Shown: positions 43,446-54,473, counted from the first letter of the stretch. The stretch: DNA of 64,000 nucleotides from Odobenus rosmarus divergens (GCF_000321225.1 NW_004450402.1:1279690-1343689); one strand, 5' to 3'. Numbers and translations are program-made. Notes: generated by a model from the letters alone, not told the origin.

Positions 43446-43559
43446 CCTCAAAAACTTCAAATTTTAAAATGTCATAAGGCCAATCTCCAGATCCTTGCTT
43501 CTCCTTTCACATGTCTGTGTTCAGTGAGAAATTAACACATGTCTAGAAAGCTCAGTATA

Positions 43560-44000
43560 ATCCTCCACTATTCTCTCTCTTTTTCCTACCACATCAAATC
43601 TATCATCTGTTCTATAACCTAAGTACTTCTCAAATCTTTCTCCTCCTCTGTCCTCCAACCTCCATGCAGCCACCCTCTTCATGTGGGCTCTCATTAACTT
43701 TCAGCAAAGTTATAAGAGTGCCCCAGTTGGTATCTCTGCCTGTGGTCCCTCCACTTTCCAGCTCTCAGTGGCTGCCTCAGTTATTGATTTCCTAAAATAC
43801 AAATCAGAACCAAGTCCCTCCAGTGCTTAATGACCTTCACTGCTTCTACATTGCAGTAGGGTGAGGTTCAAACACTAGCAAACACAGCTGCCAGTACTCC
43901 ATTTTCCACGCTCAAAGCAACATCCAACTTCTGTCATTTTCCCAACATGATGTACTGGTTGGTTTCCCTGTCCTTTGCACATGCTCTTCTCAACTTAAAA
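43560..44000 (+). mobile_element. L2 ORF2-end fragment, plus strand
   Basis: CCACTTTCCAGCTCTCAGTG, CAGAACCAAGTCCCTCCAGT, TTAATGACCTTCACTGCTTC, TTTCCCTGTCCTTTGCACAT and ACACATTCTTTCACAC-type text follow L2 in sense (compare GGGCCTTTGCACTTGCTGTT). Confidence 0.7.
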
Positions 44001-44009
44001 GGCTATTGA

Positions 44010-44690
44010 AATGTCTGATACAAGATGACAGATTGTTAGATAAACATATAAACTGATGAACAATAGATTTGTTAACTCCATATATCCAATTGTTCTCCAA
44101 ACACATTCTTTCACACTTCAGATCTTACATCCTTTAGGAAGGAGGTAGTCTAAATATATATAGGATCAGAGTGAGAAAAAAATCTTCCAGACGGGTAGGG
44201 TATCAGCCTAGAAGTAAGGCACTGCACTAACAATCCACAAAGATACATGAAAAGACAAAACCCTGTAATGGCAATATTCATCAAAGCTTTAGCAACGTCA
44301 TTTTTCCCAAACCACATTTTTACTAATGGTAACATTCAATGGATATTGATTAGAAACCAAAGGCCTTTGAATATATTCCACAAACCCCACCAGAATATAG
44401 AAGGCCTGAAAACTGTAGGAAAAAAATGTGTCTGACTCCAGCCACATACCACGAATTCTGGGATGCAGGGGATATATTTCCTTTAAAAGAGGACCTGGCT
44501 CAACTGCCTTAGAATTATAACTCATTCACCCCAGAATCGGGTCCTCCTCTCAGCTGCTTCCCCACCAGATCCTTTATTTTCGAAGCCACACAGAACTAAA
44601 GCTCTTAATATACAATGCACTAGTAAGCAGAACTATACATTTCTATGTGCTGCATAAGGAACTGTGAAAATAAATAAAGAAACCTCATTT
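44010..44690. other. Unassigned interval
   Basis: No repeat recognised. Overlapping frames near 44150-44525 on both strands have no domains. Confidence 0.4.
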
Positions 44691-44694
44691 AAAA

Positions 44695-45126
44695 TGGGAG
44701 TCGGGAAGCCCCGAAGCAGAAACTCTCTTGTAAGCACCACTCATTGCAGCCAACATCACCAGCAGGAAAAAGGAAGATAATTATTTCCACAAGGAAAAGC
44801 GCTTTTCACATAAGAATTTATCTCCTTCTTTTAAGAAAAGGAAGAAGCCCCCTGCCCAGCAACAATGCACCAGCCACCACCTGCAGCCAATGAGAAACTG
44901 CCGCAACCTCAACTCTTGTTCTTCTCCAATAAGCTTCTGCTCAGAACAATCCTCTCCCAATTTCCTCCCACAACCTCATAAAAGTTGACCTTCCCTTTGT
45001 CTCTTTGAACTTGCCTATGGTTACCCAGAGCTGGCTAGTGCCGAACTGCAATTCCTCTGCTATTCCCGAATAAACTCATTATCTTTACTTAAATAAAATT
45101 ATTCCTTGCTCTGGTTAAAGTTAACA
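44695..45126 (+). mobile_element. LTR-like element, plus strand
   Basis: TGGGAGTCGGGAAGCCCC start and TTAAAGTTAACA end. CTCATAAAAGTTGACC as a TATA region and CCCGAATAAACTCATT as a poly(A) signal about 85 bp downstream give LTR order. GAACTTGCCTATGGTTACC and AGAGCTGGCTAGTGCCGAAC fit class I LTR style. Exact ends and family are uncertain. No target duplication seen. Confidence 0.65.
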
Positions 45127-45129
45127 GAA

Positions 45130-46870
45130 CTGCCAAACAGGATAGGGAAAAGCACTAGAAGCAAAAATAGAAGCGCTGGTAACTTACCTTTTCTTTAGGA
45201 GAGGATGCCTGTGGGCAGGGCCTGGTCTGGGTGGGAGGTGCGGTGTTTCCCAGGAAGGCAAACTGCACAGTTGGAGCCTGATGTAGGAAAGACAACATTA
45301 GGGTTCAAAGCCCAGGGCCAAGAAAGAATTCTTGAGACATCTTTGGTGCAAAAGGTGATTTTATTAAAACACGGGGACAGGACCAGTGGGCAGAAAGAGC
45401 AGCAATGGGGTCATGAGGAGCCGCCCATCATATACTTTCAAATTAGGAGGGGGTTAGGAATAGCGTAAACCTCTAAGGAATTTTGGAAGCAAGGTTTCTA
45501 GGACCTTAAGGGGGCTAGCTATTGTTGGGAAAAGGTCATTTATTACCATCTAATGAAACCTTTGTCATGAGACCCTTCAGATGTGTATCGGTGGGCCATA
45601 TGCTTGGGGGATGATTGCCAACACGTACTTTGGCGGGGGAGGTTAGAGATAAAGGAAGTTTCCAAAGGAATTTTTATATGTTAAAGTAAACTTACATGGT
45701 CTTGAGGGTCGGGCTAAGATTGCCTTTTGCCCTTAGCAAAGTATCAACATCCAGGCAGCTTCCTTATCACTCTGCCTGTTTCAAGGACTTGTCAGTGGGC
45801 TGTAGGTAGTAAGGAAATTTAGTGATTTTTCTTCTGCCTTTGTTTCCTACATCAGATCCCAAAGGGTGAGCTTTGTGGTTTGGGGTGTGCCACAGGGGGA
45901 TAAGCCCAGGTCCAGATGGTGGCGTAGGGAAAGGATGGGCTGGAGTGCACTGAGCTTCCGGACAGCTCAGAGAACAACTAAAATCAGACCAGAGATGAGG
46001 CTGCTCTGACGGCTCTGACCACTCTTCCCAGAGGAAGTCCTATCTGGCACGATCTCCGGAATTCTACAGGTACGGGCAAGGGAGTCCTGGGATGAGAAAC
46101 ATCTGGGTGCCCCAGGTACTTGGAGACCCCCTGTCCCAGATTCATCTGAAAGGAGCTTGGCTCAGGCCACCTAGCAAGCAAATCCCAGTCCTTGTCGATG
46201 CCTCCCACAACGCCCCAGAGTCTCACCGCGCTGCCTTGCCCCCGGCTCCAGCCGTGTATGGGGGCCCTGGCTCTGAACAAAATTCTATGCAGGGGTAGGA
46301 ACGCTCTAGGCCAGAAGAGGGGAGTAAACTGTGCAGGCACAGGCTACAAGTCTATCAGACTTCCAGGAGGCATCCTGTCCATGCCAGTGACACGAAACTC
46401 TCACAGGCCATGGGGCAATCCTACGTCTGCTGAGTCCCAGAGCCACAACAACCAGAACATGTGGTTCTGTTATCCTCCTTGGGCCTGTTGTTCCTTCCAG
46501 CAGCAGTGGGGTATTCTAGAATTGTCCCAGGAAACCACGACTGCCTGTTCCTGGAGCCCTTCCCTTTAGGAATAGCCTCAGGGCATTAGTCTCTTTCTGA
46601 TTCCAGCAGAAGAAGCAGGCCTCTTCACCCAAGCCCCTGCATCGGGTAATGTTCTCCTCTTTTGAACACCCAACGAGGATGCCCACTGGCCACAGCCGGA
46701 GCCTGATCCAAGTGGGTCGAGTGTGGCATTTCTCAGGAAGGCAAACAGGGTGCAGCTGGGGACCAGAGGTATGCTTAGTAGGTCTGGTGGGGGTGGGGAG
46801 GACAGGGAGTAATGCCAGGTCCAGGTGGGAGGTGAGGGAGAGGATGGTCTAGGAGGCTCAGAGCATCAGG
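45130..46870. other. GC-rich block of unknown origin with a repeated unit
   Basis: Clearly GC-richer than the rest of the window. A unit of about 200 bp occurs at about 45205-45960 (split by the LTR below) and at 46677-46860. Shared landmarks are CAGGAAGGCAAAC, (G/C)CCAGGTCCAG and GGATGG. The middle (46000-46640) holds frames of 118 and 125 codons without a recognised domain. It could be internal sequence of the LTR element at 44695 or a decayed GC-rich tandem array; neither is shown. Confidence 0.5.
45279..45854 (-). mobile_element. Solo LTR with perfect 12-bp inverted ends, minus strand
   Basis: Left end TGATGTAGGAAA and right end TTTCCTACATCA are exact reverse complements. On the minus strand TATAAAAATTCC (early) and TTTTAATAAAATCACC (late) fit a TATA-like site and poly(A) signal, followed by AAGAATTCTTTCTTGGCCC near the end. 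The flanks GAGCC and GATCC differ by one base and may be the target duplication. It lies inside the first copy of the GC-rich unit. In the second copy, GGAGCCTGATCC, the site is uninterrupted, which supports precise insertion. Confidence 0.88.
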
Positions 46871-47660
46871 CGCAGCTTTTACACCCCTCACTTATAATGA
46901 AGGACTGCCAATGGAATATGATTCACTTACCAACAGGAAGATACTAACAGCTGAAGCTGAAATGAGCCCTCCCACAGAGCCTCAGTGGATGAGTGTCTAT
47001 GCTGCTCAACAAATACAGCCTAAGGGCTGCGAATACAGAAGTGCCTTTCAGGGCTAGATGCCAGCATGTAAGTGGACACTGAAAAAGGTTAGGACACTAC
47101 CTCCTTTACCTAGCCACCTAATGGAAAATGAAACATTTCTCTTCAAGAGTGAGTAGGTGGAGTGGAAAATGGTCATGAGATTTCTGAAAAGATGTCTACA
47201 GTCAAGGAAAAGGAGCCACTGCTTTGAAGGCTTGGAAGAAAAACATCACTTAAAAAAGGTTTTCTCCAAAAGATGGAAAAAAAATTTGGAAGATGCTCAA
47301 GAGTAGGTGGGTCTGTATGTAATAAAATGGATGGCCTGCCATGACAGCAGGAATACAAAATTATCTGTTTGAGAAAAATGTCTCAAAAAATCTCAGCCAC
47401 AAAACATAATTAAAGCTGACCAGGATGGCTAAGAAAGCAGAAGAGCCCACCACAGGTTATCAAGTGAACCTTAGGGAGGAAAATTTGCAGAAACCCTCTG
47501 AGAAAGTAAAGGCAAAGAGCAAAGGTAATAAAATAAATAAGAATAGGATACACACAGGAACTGAGAGCGCTCATCTAACAAAGAGACGGTCTCAGAGAAA
47601 AAGCAAGAAAAACAGAAACAGAATGAAGAATCAAAGATATAACAAAATAAGCTTTCTGGC
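46870..47660. other. Unassigned interval
   Basis: No transposon recognised. The frame 47425-47664 (79 codons, lysine-rich) is weak and probably reflects A-rich old repeat. Confidence 0.4.
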
Positions 47661-47677
47661 TTAAAAAAAGATACCGA

Positions 47678-47848
47678 GGGGCGCCTGGGTGGCTCAGGTC
47701 ATGATCCAGGGTCCTGGGATCGAGCCCCGCATCGGGCTCCCTGCTCGGCGGGAAGCCTGCTTCTCCTTCTCCCACTTCCCCTGCTTGTGTTCCCTCTCTC
47801 GCTGTGTCTCTCACTGTTGGATAAATAAAATCTTAAAAAAAAAAAAAA
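47678..47848 (+). mobile_element. Can-SINE with a repeat-mediated internal deletion
   Basis: GGCGCCTGGGTGGCTCAGGT passes straight from the head to GTCATGATCC. The usual segment from TTGGTTAAGCG to TTCGGCTCAG is missing. Its ends in intact copies are the direct repeats GGCTCAG. Target duplication AAAAAAAGATACCGA on both sides (before 47678, and 47842-47856). Confidence 0.95.
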
Positions 47849-47936
47849 GATACCGAATCAAAATACCTCACCAAATCATAGGCAAAAATAATGGAGAACA
47901 CATACAAACACTCTCTGGTAATTAAACACACCAGCA

Positions 47937-48152
47937 GGGGGCGCCTGCGTGGCTCAGTCAGTTAAGCGTCTACCTTCTGGTCAGGTCATGATCCTGGGTC
48001 CTGGGAACCACCCCCCACTGTGTCACTGGGTTCCCTGCTCGGCGGGGAGCCTGTTTCTCCCTCTTCCTCTGTCCTTCCCCCTTCTTGTGCTCTCTCTCAA
48101 GTGTGCTCTCTCTCTCTCTCAAATAAAAAAAAAAATCTTCAAAAAAAAAAAA
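47937..48152 (+). mobile_element. Can-SINE, plus strand
   Basis: GGGGGCGCCTGCGTGGCTCAG, GGTCAGGTCATGATCCTGGG, ATAAAAAAAAAAATC and poly(A). It has extra C-rich sequence (ACCACCCCCCACTGTGTCAC) where others have GATCGAGTCCCGCATCGGG. Confidence 0.92.
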
Positions 48153-48159
48153 CAATTAA

Positions 48160-48830
48160 AAAGCAAACCCTGATTTGGGTTTTAAACAAAATAAAGCTAG
48201 CTATGTTTCTTACAAGAATACTAAAATAAACTGACAGAGAAAACTGGAAAATTTAAAAAATGAACAAAAACACTTTGGACAAAAGCATCCCAAAGAAACA
48301 GGAATGATCATATTAAAATAAGGATGATAATGTTTCACAAAATATTTTTTCTTTCATAAATCATGTCCCATACCATATAAAGTGTAATTCTTCATGGGAG
48401 TAGAGAAAAATTAAAACCTAGGTTAGAGAAGTCACTGATCAGCATTGAAACCACATCACAAGACTGGTCTGAGGAGAGAGTTGCTGCTATTTCTGCCCCT
48501 ACCATCACTCACACTGGCAGAAAAGAAAGTCCCACACAGAGCTTCTTTCTTTCTGAACTGACTTGCAAGACAAAATCTCAAATGGGGAAAATTTCTTTCA
48601 CAATCCAGTGCCCCTTGACGAGGAGTTGGGCAAAGGGAGAAAATCTAAAACATTAAGCTTTTAAGCCAAAAGACATTAAAGTCTTAAAAATGCTAATTAT
48701 TATATAAGAATGATTTTACCAGATTAGACTGTTTAGTTATCTCTCTGTACTCAGTGTGTGTGTGCGTGTGTGTGTATGCATTTGCACTGGAAAGAGACAC
48801 ACAGAAATTCTTTAGTGTCTAAATTCTATC
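48160..48830. other. Unassigned interval with a (TG)n run
   Basis: GTGTGTGTGCGTGTGTGTGT at about 48754-48775. No gene or transposon recognised. Confidence 0.5.
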
Positions 48831-48848
48831 AAAGGAATCTACACTCTT

Positions 48849-49074
48849 TTTTTTTTCAAGATTTTATTTATTTATTTGTTAGAGAGAGAGCGTGGGCAAG
48901 AGAGAGTGAGCGAGAGAGAGTGAGCAAGGGTACAAGCAGGGGGAGCTGCCGGCAGAGGGAGAAGCAGGCTCCCTGCTGAGCAAGGAGCCTGATGGGGGAC
49001 CCGATCCCAGGGCACTGGGATCATGACCCGAGACGAAGGCAGACGCTTAACCGACTGAGTCACCCAAGCGTCCC
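48849..49074 (-). mobile_element. Can-SINE, minus strand
   Basis: Poly(T), AAGATTTTATTTATTTATTT, an expanded GAGA tract and reversed head GACTGAGTCACCCAAGCGTCC. AGGAATCTACACTCTT (48833) and AGGAATCTACACTATC (49075) flank it. Confidence 0.95.
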
Positions 49075-49149
49075 AGGAATCTACACTATCTTTGAACATT
49101 GCAAAATGGAGTACAAAGTGATTGGGATGTGCCAACATGACACATAACA

Positions 49150-49325
49150 TTTAAGAACATAGATTCTGGATCCAGAATGCCAGGTTTAGGATCAAGTTTA
49201 ACCTCTCTGTGTCACAGTACCTTCATACATTAAATGGAATAATAATAATACCTACTACATAGGGTTGTGGGAACGATTAAAAGGTTATATGGATGTAAAG
49301 AGTTTAATGTTTGTTAGGTTTGCTT
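49150..49325 (+). mobile_element. MIR, plus strand
   Basis: AACATAGATTCTGGATCCAG, TTTAACCTCTCTGTGTCACA, ATAATAATACCTACTACATA and GGGTTGTGGGAACGATTAAA match MIR in sense. Confidence 0.85.
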
Positions 49326-49533
49326 TTAAATAAATGTGTGGCTCTATTATGTTCATATCCAGGAAATAAATGTATTCCTCAAGACCCTTTGGTTCAACTC
49401 TGAAGAAAACTCTAAATTAGAGTAGCAGAGGCAAGAAGCAGGTTTGGCTCACCTAACAGAGCCACAAAAACGTAACCCACAGAAGCACAAACAATGCAGT
49501 AAATATCTAAGAAAAAATGGGAAACAGGGTTTT

Positions 49534-49726
49534 GTTTTTTTTTCTTTTTTAAAGATTTTATTTGTTTATTTGAGAGAGAGAGAGAGAGAGAGAACACAAG
49601 TGGGGTGAGGGGCAGAGGAAGAAGCAGACTCCCTTCTGTGCAGGGAGTCCGACCTGGGGCTCGATCCTGGGATTATGACCTAAGCCAAAGGCAGATGCTT
49701 AACCAAATGAGCCACTCAGGCACCCC
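49534..49726 (-). mobile_element. Can-SINE, minus strand
   Basis: Poly(T), AAAGATTTTATTTGTTTATT, GA tract and reversed head GAGCCACTCAGGCACCCC. GGGAAACAGGGTTTT and GGGAACCAGGATTTT flank it with two mismatches. Confidence 0.93.
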
Positions 49727-49889
49727 GGGAACCAGGATTTTAAGCACCACAAAAACTCTCCCTCTTCACCTCTTCTACTTAGTTTATCCTTCCAGGTCAG
49801 CAATTACTAACAAGTGCCGGTGCCTAGCCCAATAACTACAATCCATGTAAAGATGGTAGCTCCCATTTGAAATCACATGGGTAAAAATG

Positions 49890-50110
49890 ATTAACATTCA
49901 TCCAGTGTTTACTTTATGTCTGGCACCTTTCTAAGCATTTTACATATAATTCATTTATTGCTCACAATAATCCAATGAGATATTATTATTTCCATTGTAG
50001 GAAAAAGAACAGACAAGAATAATTCGAAAATTTGCCCAAGGCCACACACCTAGTTATTGATGTAGCCAAGATTTTAAACCAGTCAGTCCACATGTCAATA
50101 TGTTCTCAGA
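49890..50110 (-). mobile_element. MIR, minus strand
   Basis: GTGTTTACTTTATGTCTGGC, ACCTTTCTAAGCATTTTACA, AATAATCCAATGAGATATTA and TTGCCCAAGGCCACACACCT follow reversed MIR. Confidence 0.85.
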
Positions 50111-50114
50111 ACCT

Positions 50115-50930
50115 AAACTGTGGCTTACCTCAGATATCTTGAAATGTATAGTGTAGGCATATGAGAGGAATACACAAATGTTAATAATATCTCTAGGTTA
50201 CAATATTGTGGGTAGATTTTTAAATTTTCTGTATATTCCAAATTTACTTAAATGTACATTATTACTTTTGTTAAGTGGATAAAAACAATAAAATTTTATT
50301 TTCAATATTCAGACTCCAATTCAAGATTGCACATAAAGGAAATGTATTTAGCTTATTAAAACACCAAATTGCAAAAAAAAGGAATCAACCTATTAAAGAA
50401 AAGAAATTTGGGAGAAATCAGGAGATAGAAATATACTTACAGATGAAACAGGTTGGAGGAAATTGTAATCCAGAAGACAGTATGAAGCAACTGCAATGGA
50501 AGTAGGAGCCATTCTGCCCATCAGAGTCTAGGAAAATTTCTGCGCTCAGAGACTCTAGGAACAAAGGAAGAACAGCTAAAAACAAGAGGAATTCCTTCAA
50601 CATCTGCACACAGAATAACTGCATTAGTCAACCCACTAGTCAACCCACTTGCCCATTTAGGGAGCACAGAGAACAGCCAAGCATTTTCCCCAAAGAGATA
50701 AGTAATTTTTAGACTCCATTCCAAAAATAATAAGGTAAATTTCCTTGGAGCTAAGAATTTTAATATGGATAGTGTTCACATGTGGGTGCCTGGTCCTACT
50801 ATGATACCTCCCTAAATATAACAAACATGCTAAAATATCTAGGGTAACTACTTCAAGAAAAGAAATGGACATAGTCTCTAAACTGATCCAAGATGAAATA
50901 GAAAGCCTGATTGGTCCTATAAACATTAAA
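50115..50930. other. Unassigned interval
   Basis: No repeat or gene recognised. Includes a 12-bp tandem repeat (TAGTCAACCCAC twice) near 50625-50650. Confidence 0.45.
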
Positions 50931-50934
50931 TAAT

Positions 50935-52985
50935 CTAACTAAATGCCAAAATCCTTTCTACAATTAGAGAAGAAAAAAAATTGAAGAGAATAAAAAGAAA
51001 GTTTCGTTGATACAAATAAATGAAATAAAAATATATACTGAGAAAATATAAATTAAAAAGTGGAAAAAACAGCACAATATAAGAGGGTGGAAATGAGCCC
51101 AAATATTTAATAATTAGAGCAACTATAAAGGAGCTAAAATTTTCAATTAAAGGCCTGAGATTTTTTTTTTCAGATTATTTTTGACAATTTGGCCAAAAAC
51201 TGTTTATAAAAGACACACTTAAATATAAGGACATAGGAAAGTAGAATGTAAGAAAAAATGGTATAAATGAATCTAAAGAAAGCTGAAATAGCATAATTGA
51301 TATCAAATACAATAAAGTTTAAGGCAAATAACATCACTACAAATAAAAAGGACCACCTCTTCTTTGCAGGAGGTTAAATTCACTAGGAAGACATCATAAT
51401 TTTGAAGTTATACAAACATAATAATAGTTTCAAACAGAGCCAGTCTTCATTATTCACGGATTCTATATTTGCAAATTTACCTACAGGGAAAACCTAATTT
51501 GTAACCCAAAAGCAATACAGCACTTTTGTGGTCATCCATAGACATGCAGAGAAGAAAAAAATTTGAGTAGCCCAAAATGCACATTTCCAGCTAAAGTTGA
51601 ACAAGGTGATAACTCTGACTACTTGTTTCAGTTTTCATACTGTAACTAGGTATCTCTTTCACAGCCTATTTAATGCCATGGTTTTATTTTTGTGCTTTTT
51701 GTTGGTGATTTTACTGCTTAACATTGCCCCCATGTATACGCCTGTAGTTTTGTAGTTTCTATAAGCATTAGAAAGGTGCAATTTGCCTCACAGAGAAAAT
51801 ACATGTGTTAAATGAGCTTTGTTCAGGCATGAGTTCTAGCAATGCTGGTATGAATTCAATGTTAATGAATGAACAGTGTATATTAAATAAAGTGTCTTTA
51901 AACAGAAACATACATAAAATAAGGTTATATATTGGTCAGCTCACAAAAATAGTGTTATCAGAGGCTCACAGGTAACCTTGTATTTCCCCAGGAGTAATGG
52001 TTCAATATTCAATGTTTCAGTATTCATGGTAAATTTATAGAACGTAAGTACCAAGACCAGTGAGAATTGACTACATATAAAGCAAAAACTGACAGAATTA
52101 CAAGTAGAAACTGATAAACCCGCTATCAAAATGAAAGATTTAATACACTTCTTCCAGTTTCTGGAAGATCAAACAGACAAAAATAACTCAGTAGGAATAT
52201 AGGAAATTTTAACAACACAATTAACATATTCTGTCTACAGACAAAGCAACATCAAGTCATTGTGATAGGATATAATGACAAGAATTCAGTGTCATTTTTG
52301 TGTTATTCTTATAAAGATATATAATCTGGTTTTAATTATGAGGAAACATCTGACAGAACCAAACAGATATATTCTACAAAATAATGAGCCTGCACACTTC
52401 AAAACTGTCAAGGTCATGAAAGAAAAGGACTGAGGAACTATTCCAGATTAAAGACGGCTAATAGACATGCAACTAAAAGCAAGACATGATCCTGAATTAG
52501 AATCTATAAAGTCATATAAAATACAGCTATAACAGACATTATTAAGAGAATTGATAAAATTTGAATATAGATATTATTAGAATAGAGATAATATTGGGGA
52601 AATTGATGATACTTGATTATGTACTGTGGATTAGACAATAGTATAGTATCAATGTTAAATTTCCTGATGTCAATAATTGCACTGTGGTTATATAAGAAAT
52701 TATTGTTGATTTTAAGAAAGCTCCCCCGGAGTACTTAGGGGTCATGAATATGATGTTCACAACTCACTCTCAAATGGTTAAAAATGAAATATAATAGGAA
52801 GGGTGGGGAGGAGAGAGAGAGAGAGGATATCCTGAAGTAAATGAGAGAAGAATAAATAAATGGTGAATCCGAGTAAGGGACATACAGGAATCCTTTGTAC
52901 TACTCTTGAAACTTTTCTAAGGTTATACCAAAATTTAAACATTACAATAACAAAAAGTTTAGGTACAGAAATGAGGCTAGAATAA
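50935..52985 (+). mobile_element. Ancient L1M, plus strand, split by a DNA transposon
   Basis: ORF2-type text before the split (TATAAAAGACACACTTAAAT, AAATTCACTAGGAAGACATC) continues after it (GCAAAAACTGACAGAATTAC, AGTAGAAACTGATAAACC), and the 52550-52985 part ends like an old L1M 3' end (CAATAATTGCACTGTGGTTA, GGAATCCTTTGTACTACTC). All frames are broken. Confidence 0.78.
51441..52072 (+). mobile_element. Tigger-like (pogo/mariner) DNA transposon remnant
   Basis: Left end CAGTCTTCATTATTCACGG and right end reading, in reverse, CAGTCAATTCTCACTGG. Inside, TTTTTGTGCTTTTTGTTGG, GCCTCACAGAGAAAATAC, TTCAGGCATGAGTTCTAGC and AACAGTGTATATTAAATAAA follow a Tigger transposon with the start of its transposase region and a long internal deletion. 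TA follows the right end, as expected for the TA target; the left side is unclear. It sits in the L1M ORF2 and thus is younger than that L1. Confidence 0.8.
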
Positions 52986-53054
52986 CTGGAAAAGCATGAT
53001 ACCTGAAAATGATCGAGTACCACTGGTAGCCATCAGGCTCTGGTAAAAAAAAAA

Positions 53055-53135
53055 AGTATTTATTCATTCAAAGAAATTAATTGAGCACCCACATTCATCA
53101 GGGATTGTGGCCAGGCACTACAGATATTAAAAATT
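53055..53135 (-). mobile_element. L2 3' end, minus strand
   Basis: TATTTATTCATTCAAAGAAA, TTAATTGAGCACCCACATTC and GGCCAGGCACTACAGATATT match reversed L2. Confidence 0.8.
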
Positions 53136-53249
53136 ACACACACACTTGGGAGACTATCTTGACATCAGACGAGCAATTTTCCAATCTCTGCAAGGCAGAC
53201 CAGTAAGAGCAAAACAGAAGGCAGAGCCCCATTTGGAGAGCATCATTAG

Positions 53250-53370
53250 GAGGAACGGTTCAATATTCACTTTCAGTATTCATGGTAACTTTATAGAACA
53301 CAATTATCAAGACTGATGAGAACTACATAAGGCAAAAACTGAAAGAACTACAAGTAGTTATCAAATATAA
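53250..53370. repeat. Diverged duplicate of the Tigger/L1M junction
   Basis: GGTTCAATATTC, TTTCAGTATTCATGGTAA, TTTATAGAACA, AAGACTGATGAGAA and GCAAAAACTGAAAGAACTAC parallel 51990-52134 in order across the transposon end and into L1M. The copy is about 1.25 kb downstream, with small deletions. It is therefore a segmental duplication of an already disrupted L1. Confidence 0.85.
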
Positions 53371-53423
53371 GACTTAGAGCCAAGGACCCAAATGGAAGCC
53401 TCATTATAAAATTCAAGAAACAA

Positions 53424-53620
53424 GGAGCACTTGGGTGGCTCAGTTGGTTAAGCATCTGCCTTCGACTCAGGTGAGGATCCCAGGGTCCTGAGATCGAGTC
53501 CCACGTCAGGCTTTCTGCTTAGCTGGGAGCCTGCTTCTCTCTCTCCCTCTGCCTGCCCCTCCCCCTGCTTGTGCTCTCTCTCTCTCTCTCTATCAAATAA
53601 ATAAAATCCTTGAAAAAAAA
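53424..53620 (+). mobile_element. Can-SINE, plus strand
   Basis: Head GGAGCACTTGGGTGGCTCAG, CCTTCGACTCAGGTGAGGAT, CT tract, AAATAAATAAAATCC and poly(A). Flanks AATTCAAGAAACAA and AATCAAGACACACA are similar. Confidence 0.94.
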
Positions 53621-53889
53621 AATCAAGACACACAAGATAGGTTACCTTAAAAATAAAGTGTTTTTGTAAAGGGCTTAAGTGTGAAGAACAGTTCAGCCAG
53701 AATATATAGATCAATTGATAACTACTGTTTAGAAGGGCAAGAATCAGACTTGCCCTGATACTGGGGAATAATCAGAGAGTATGATGTATATGAATAATCG
53801 AATAAATTAAATCAAATAAAATTTAGCACATTGTGAGTTTAAGACTCAGCTCATGGCTTAACATAATTGTGCATTATTCCTCAAAATCA

Positions 53890-54115
53890 TACTCCCACCT
53901 AATTTGGTCCTTTATCACCCTGTACACAATCCCAAAGACACAGGATCAGAGTATTTGCTACATTATGGGACACACTGGTATGTATATATATCTCCTCGCC
54001 TAAATTTTCCTAGGGCAAAAATTATTTCCTTTTCATCTCTCCTTTCCAACATCTTATGCAGTGCTGGACACAGAGTAAGTTCTAAATTAATGTTTGATGA
54101 ATGAATATTAATTCA
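53890..54115 (+). mobile_element. L2-like 3' fragment, plus strand
   Basis: CACCTAATTTGGTCC, CAACATCTTATGCAGTGCTG, GACACAGAGTAAGTTCTAAA and TTGATGAATGAATATTAA match the L2 end. Confidence 0.65.
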
Positions 54116-54179
54116 AAAGACATCAAAATTATAGCAGCTGTTACCAAAAAAAGGGAAAGAAAGAAACAACCACATTATT

Positions 54180-54390
54180 CTTTTTAAGATTTTAATTATT
54201 TAAGAGAGAGTGTGCACGCACAGGCAAGCATGAGTTGGGGGGGGCAGAGGGAGAAGCAGACTCCCTGCCTAGCAGGGAAACCAATGTGGGGCTCGATGTG
54301 GGGCTCAATATGGGGCTCAATCTCAGGACCCTGACATCATGACCTGAGCCAGAGGCAGCTGCTTAACCAAGTGAGCCACCCAGGTGCTCC
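54180..54390 (-). mobile_element. Can-SINE, minus strand, with a triplicated segment
   Basis: TTTAAGATTTTAATTATTTA, GA/GTGC tract, GAAGCAGACTCCCTGCCTAG and reversed head GAGCCACCCAGGTGCTCC. The unit (GA)TGTGGGGCTC(GA) occurs three times in tandem at about 54284-54322. AACAACCACATTATT (54165) and AACAACCACAACATTATT (54391) flank it. Confidence 0.94.
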
Positions 54391-54473
54391 AACAACCACA
54401 ACATTATTAAGAAAGACTTGCTAATTTGCATTTTTTACAAAATGATAAGAAGTTTTAAATGTTGAGAATCCAG

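Noticed and set aside
46092..46569. Frames of 68, 118 and 125 codons on both strands in the GC-rich block
   Set aside because: GC-rich DNA gives long frames by chance; they overlap each other on opposite strands and show no family motif.
47425..47664. 79-codon lysine-rich frame with a fair start context
   Set aside because: A-rich sequence among repeats, no recognised domain and no conserved neighbour; likely decayed repeat.
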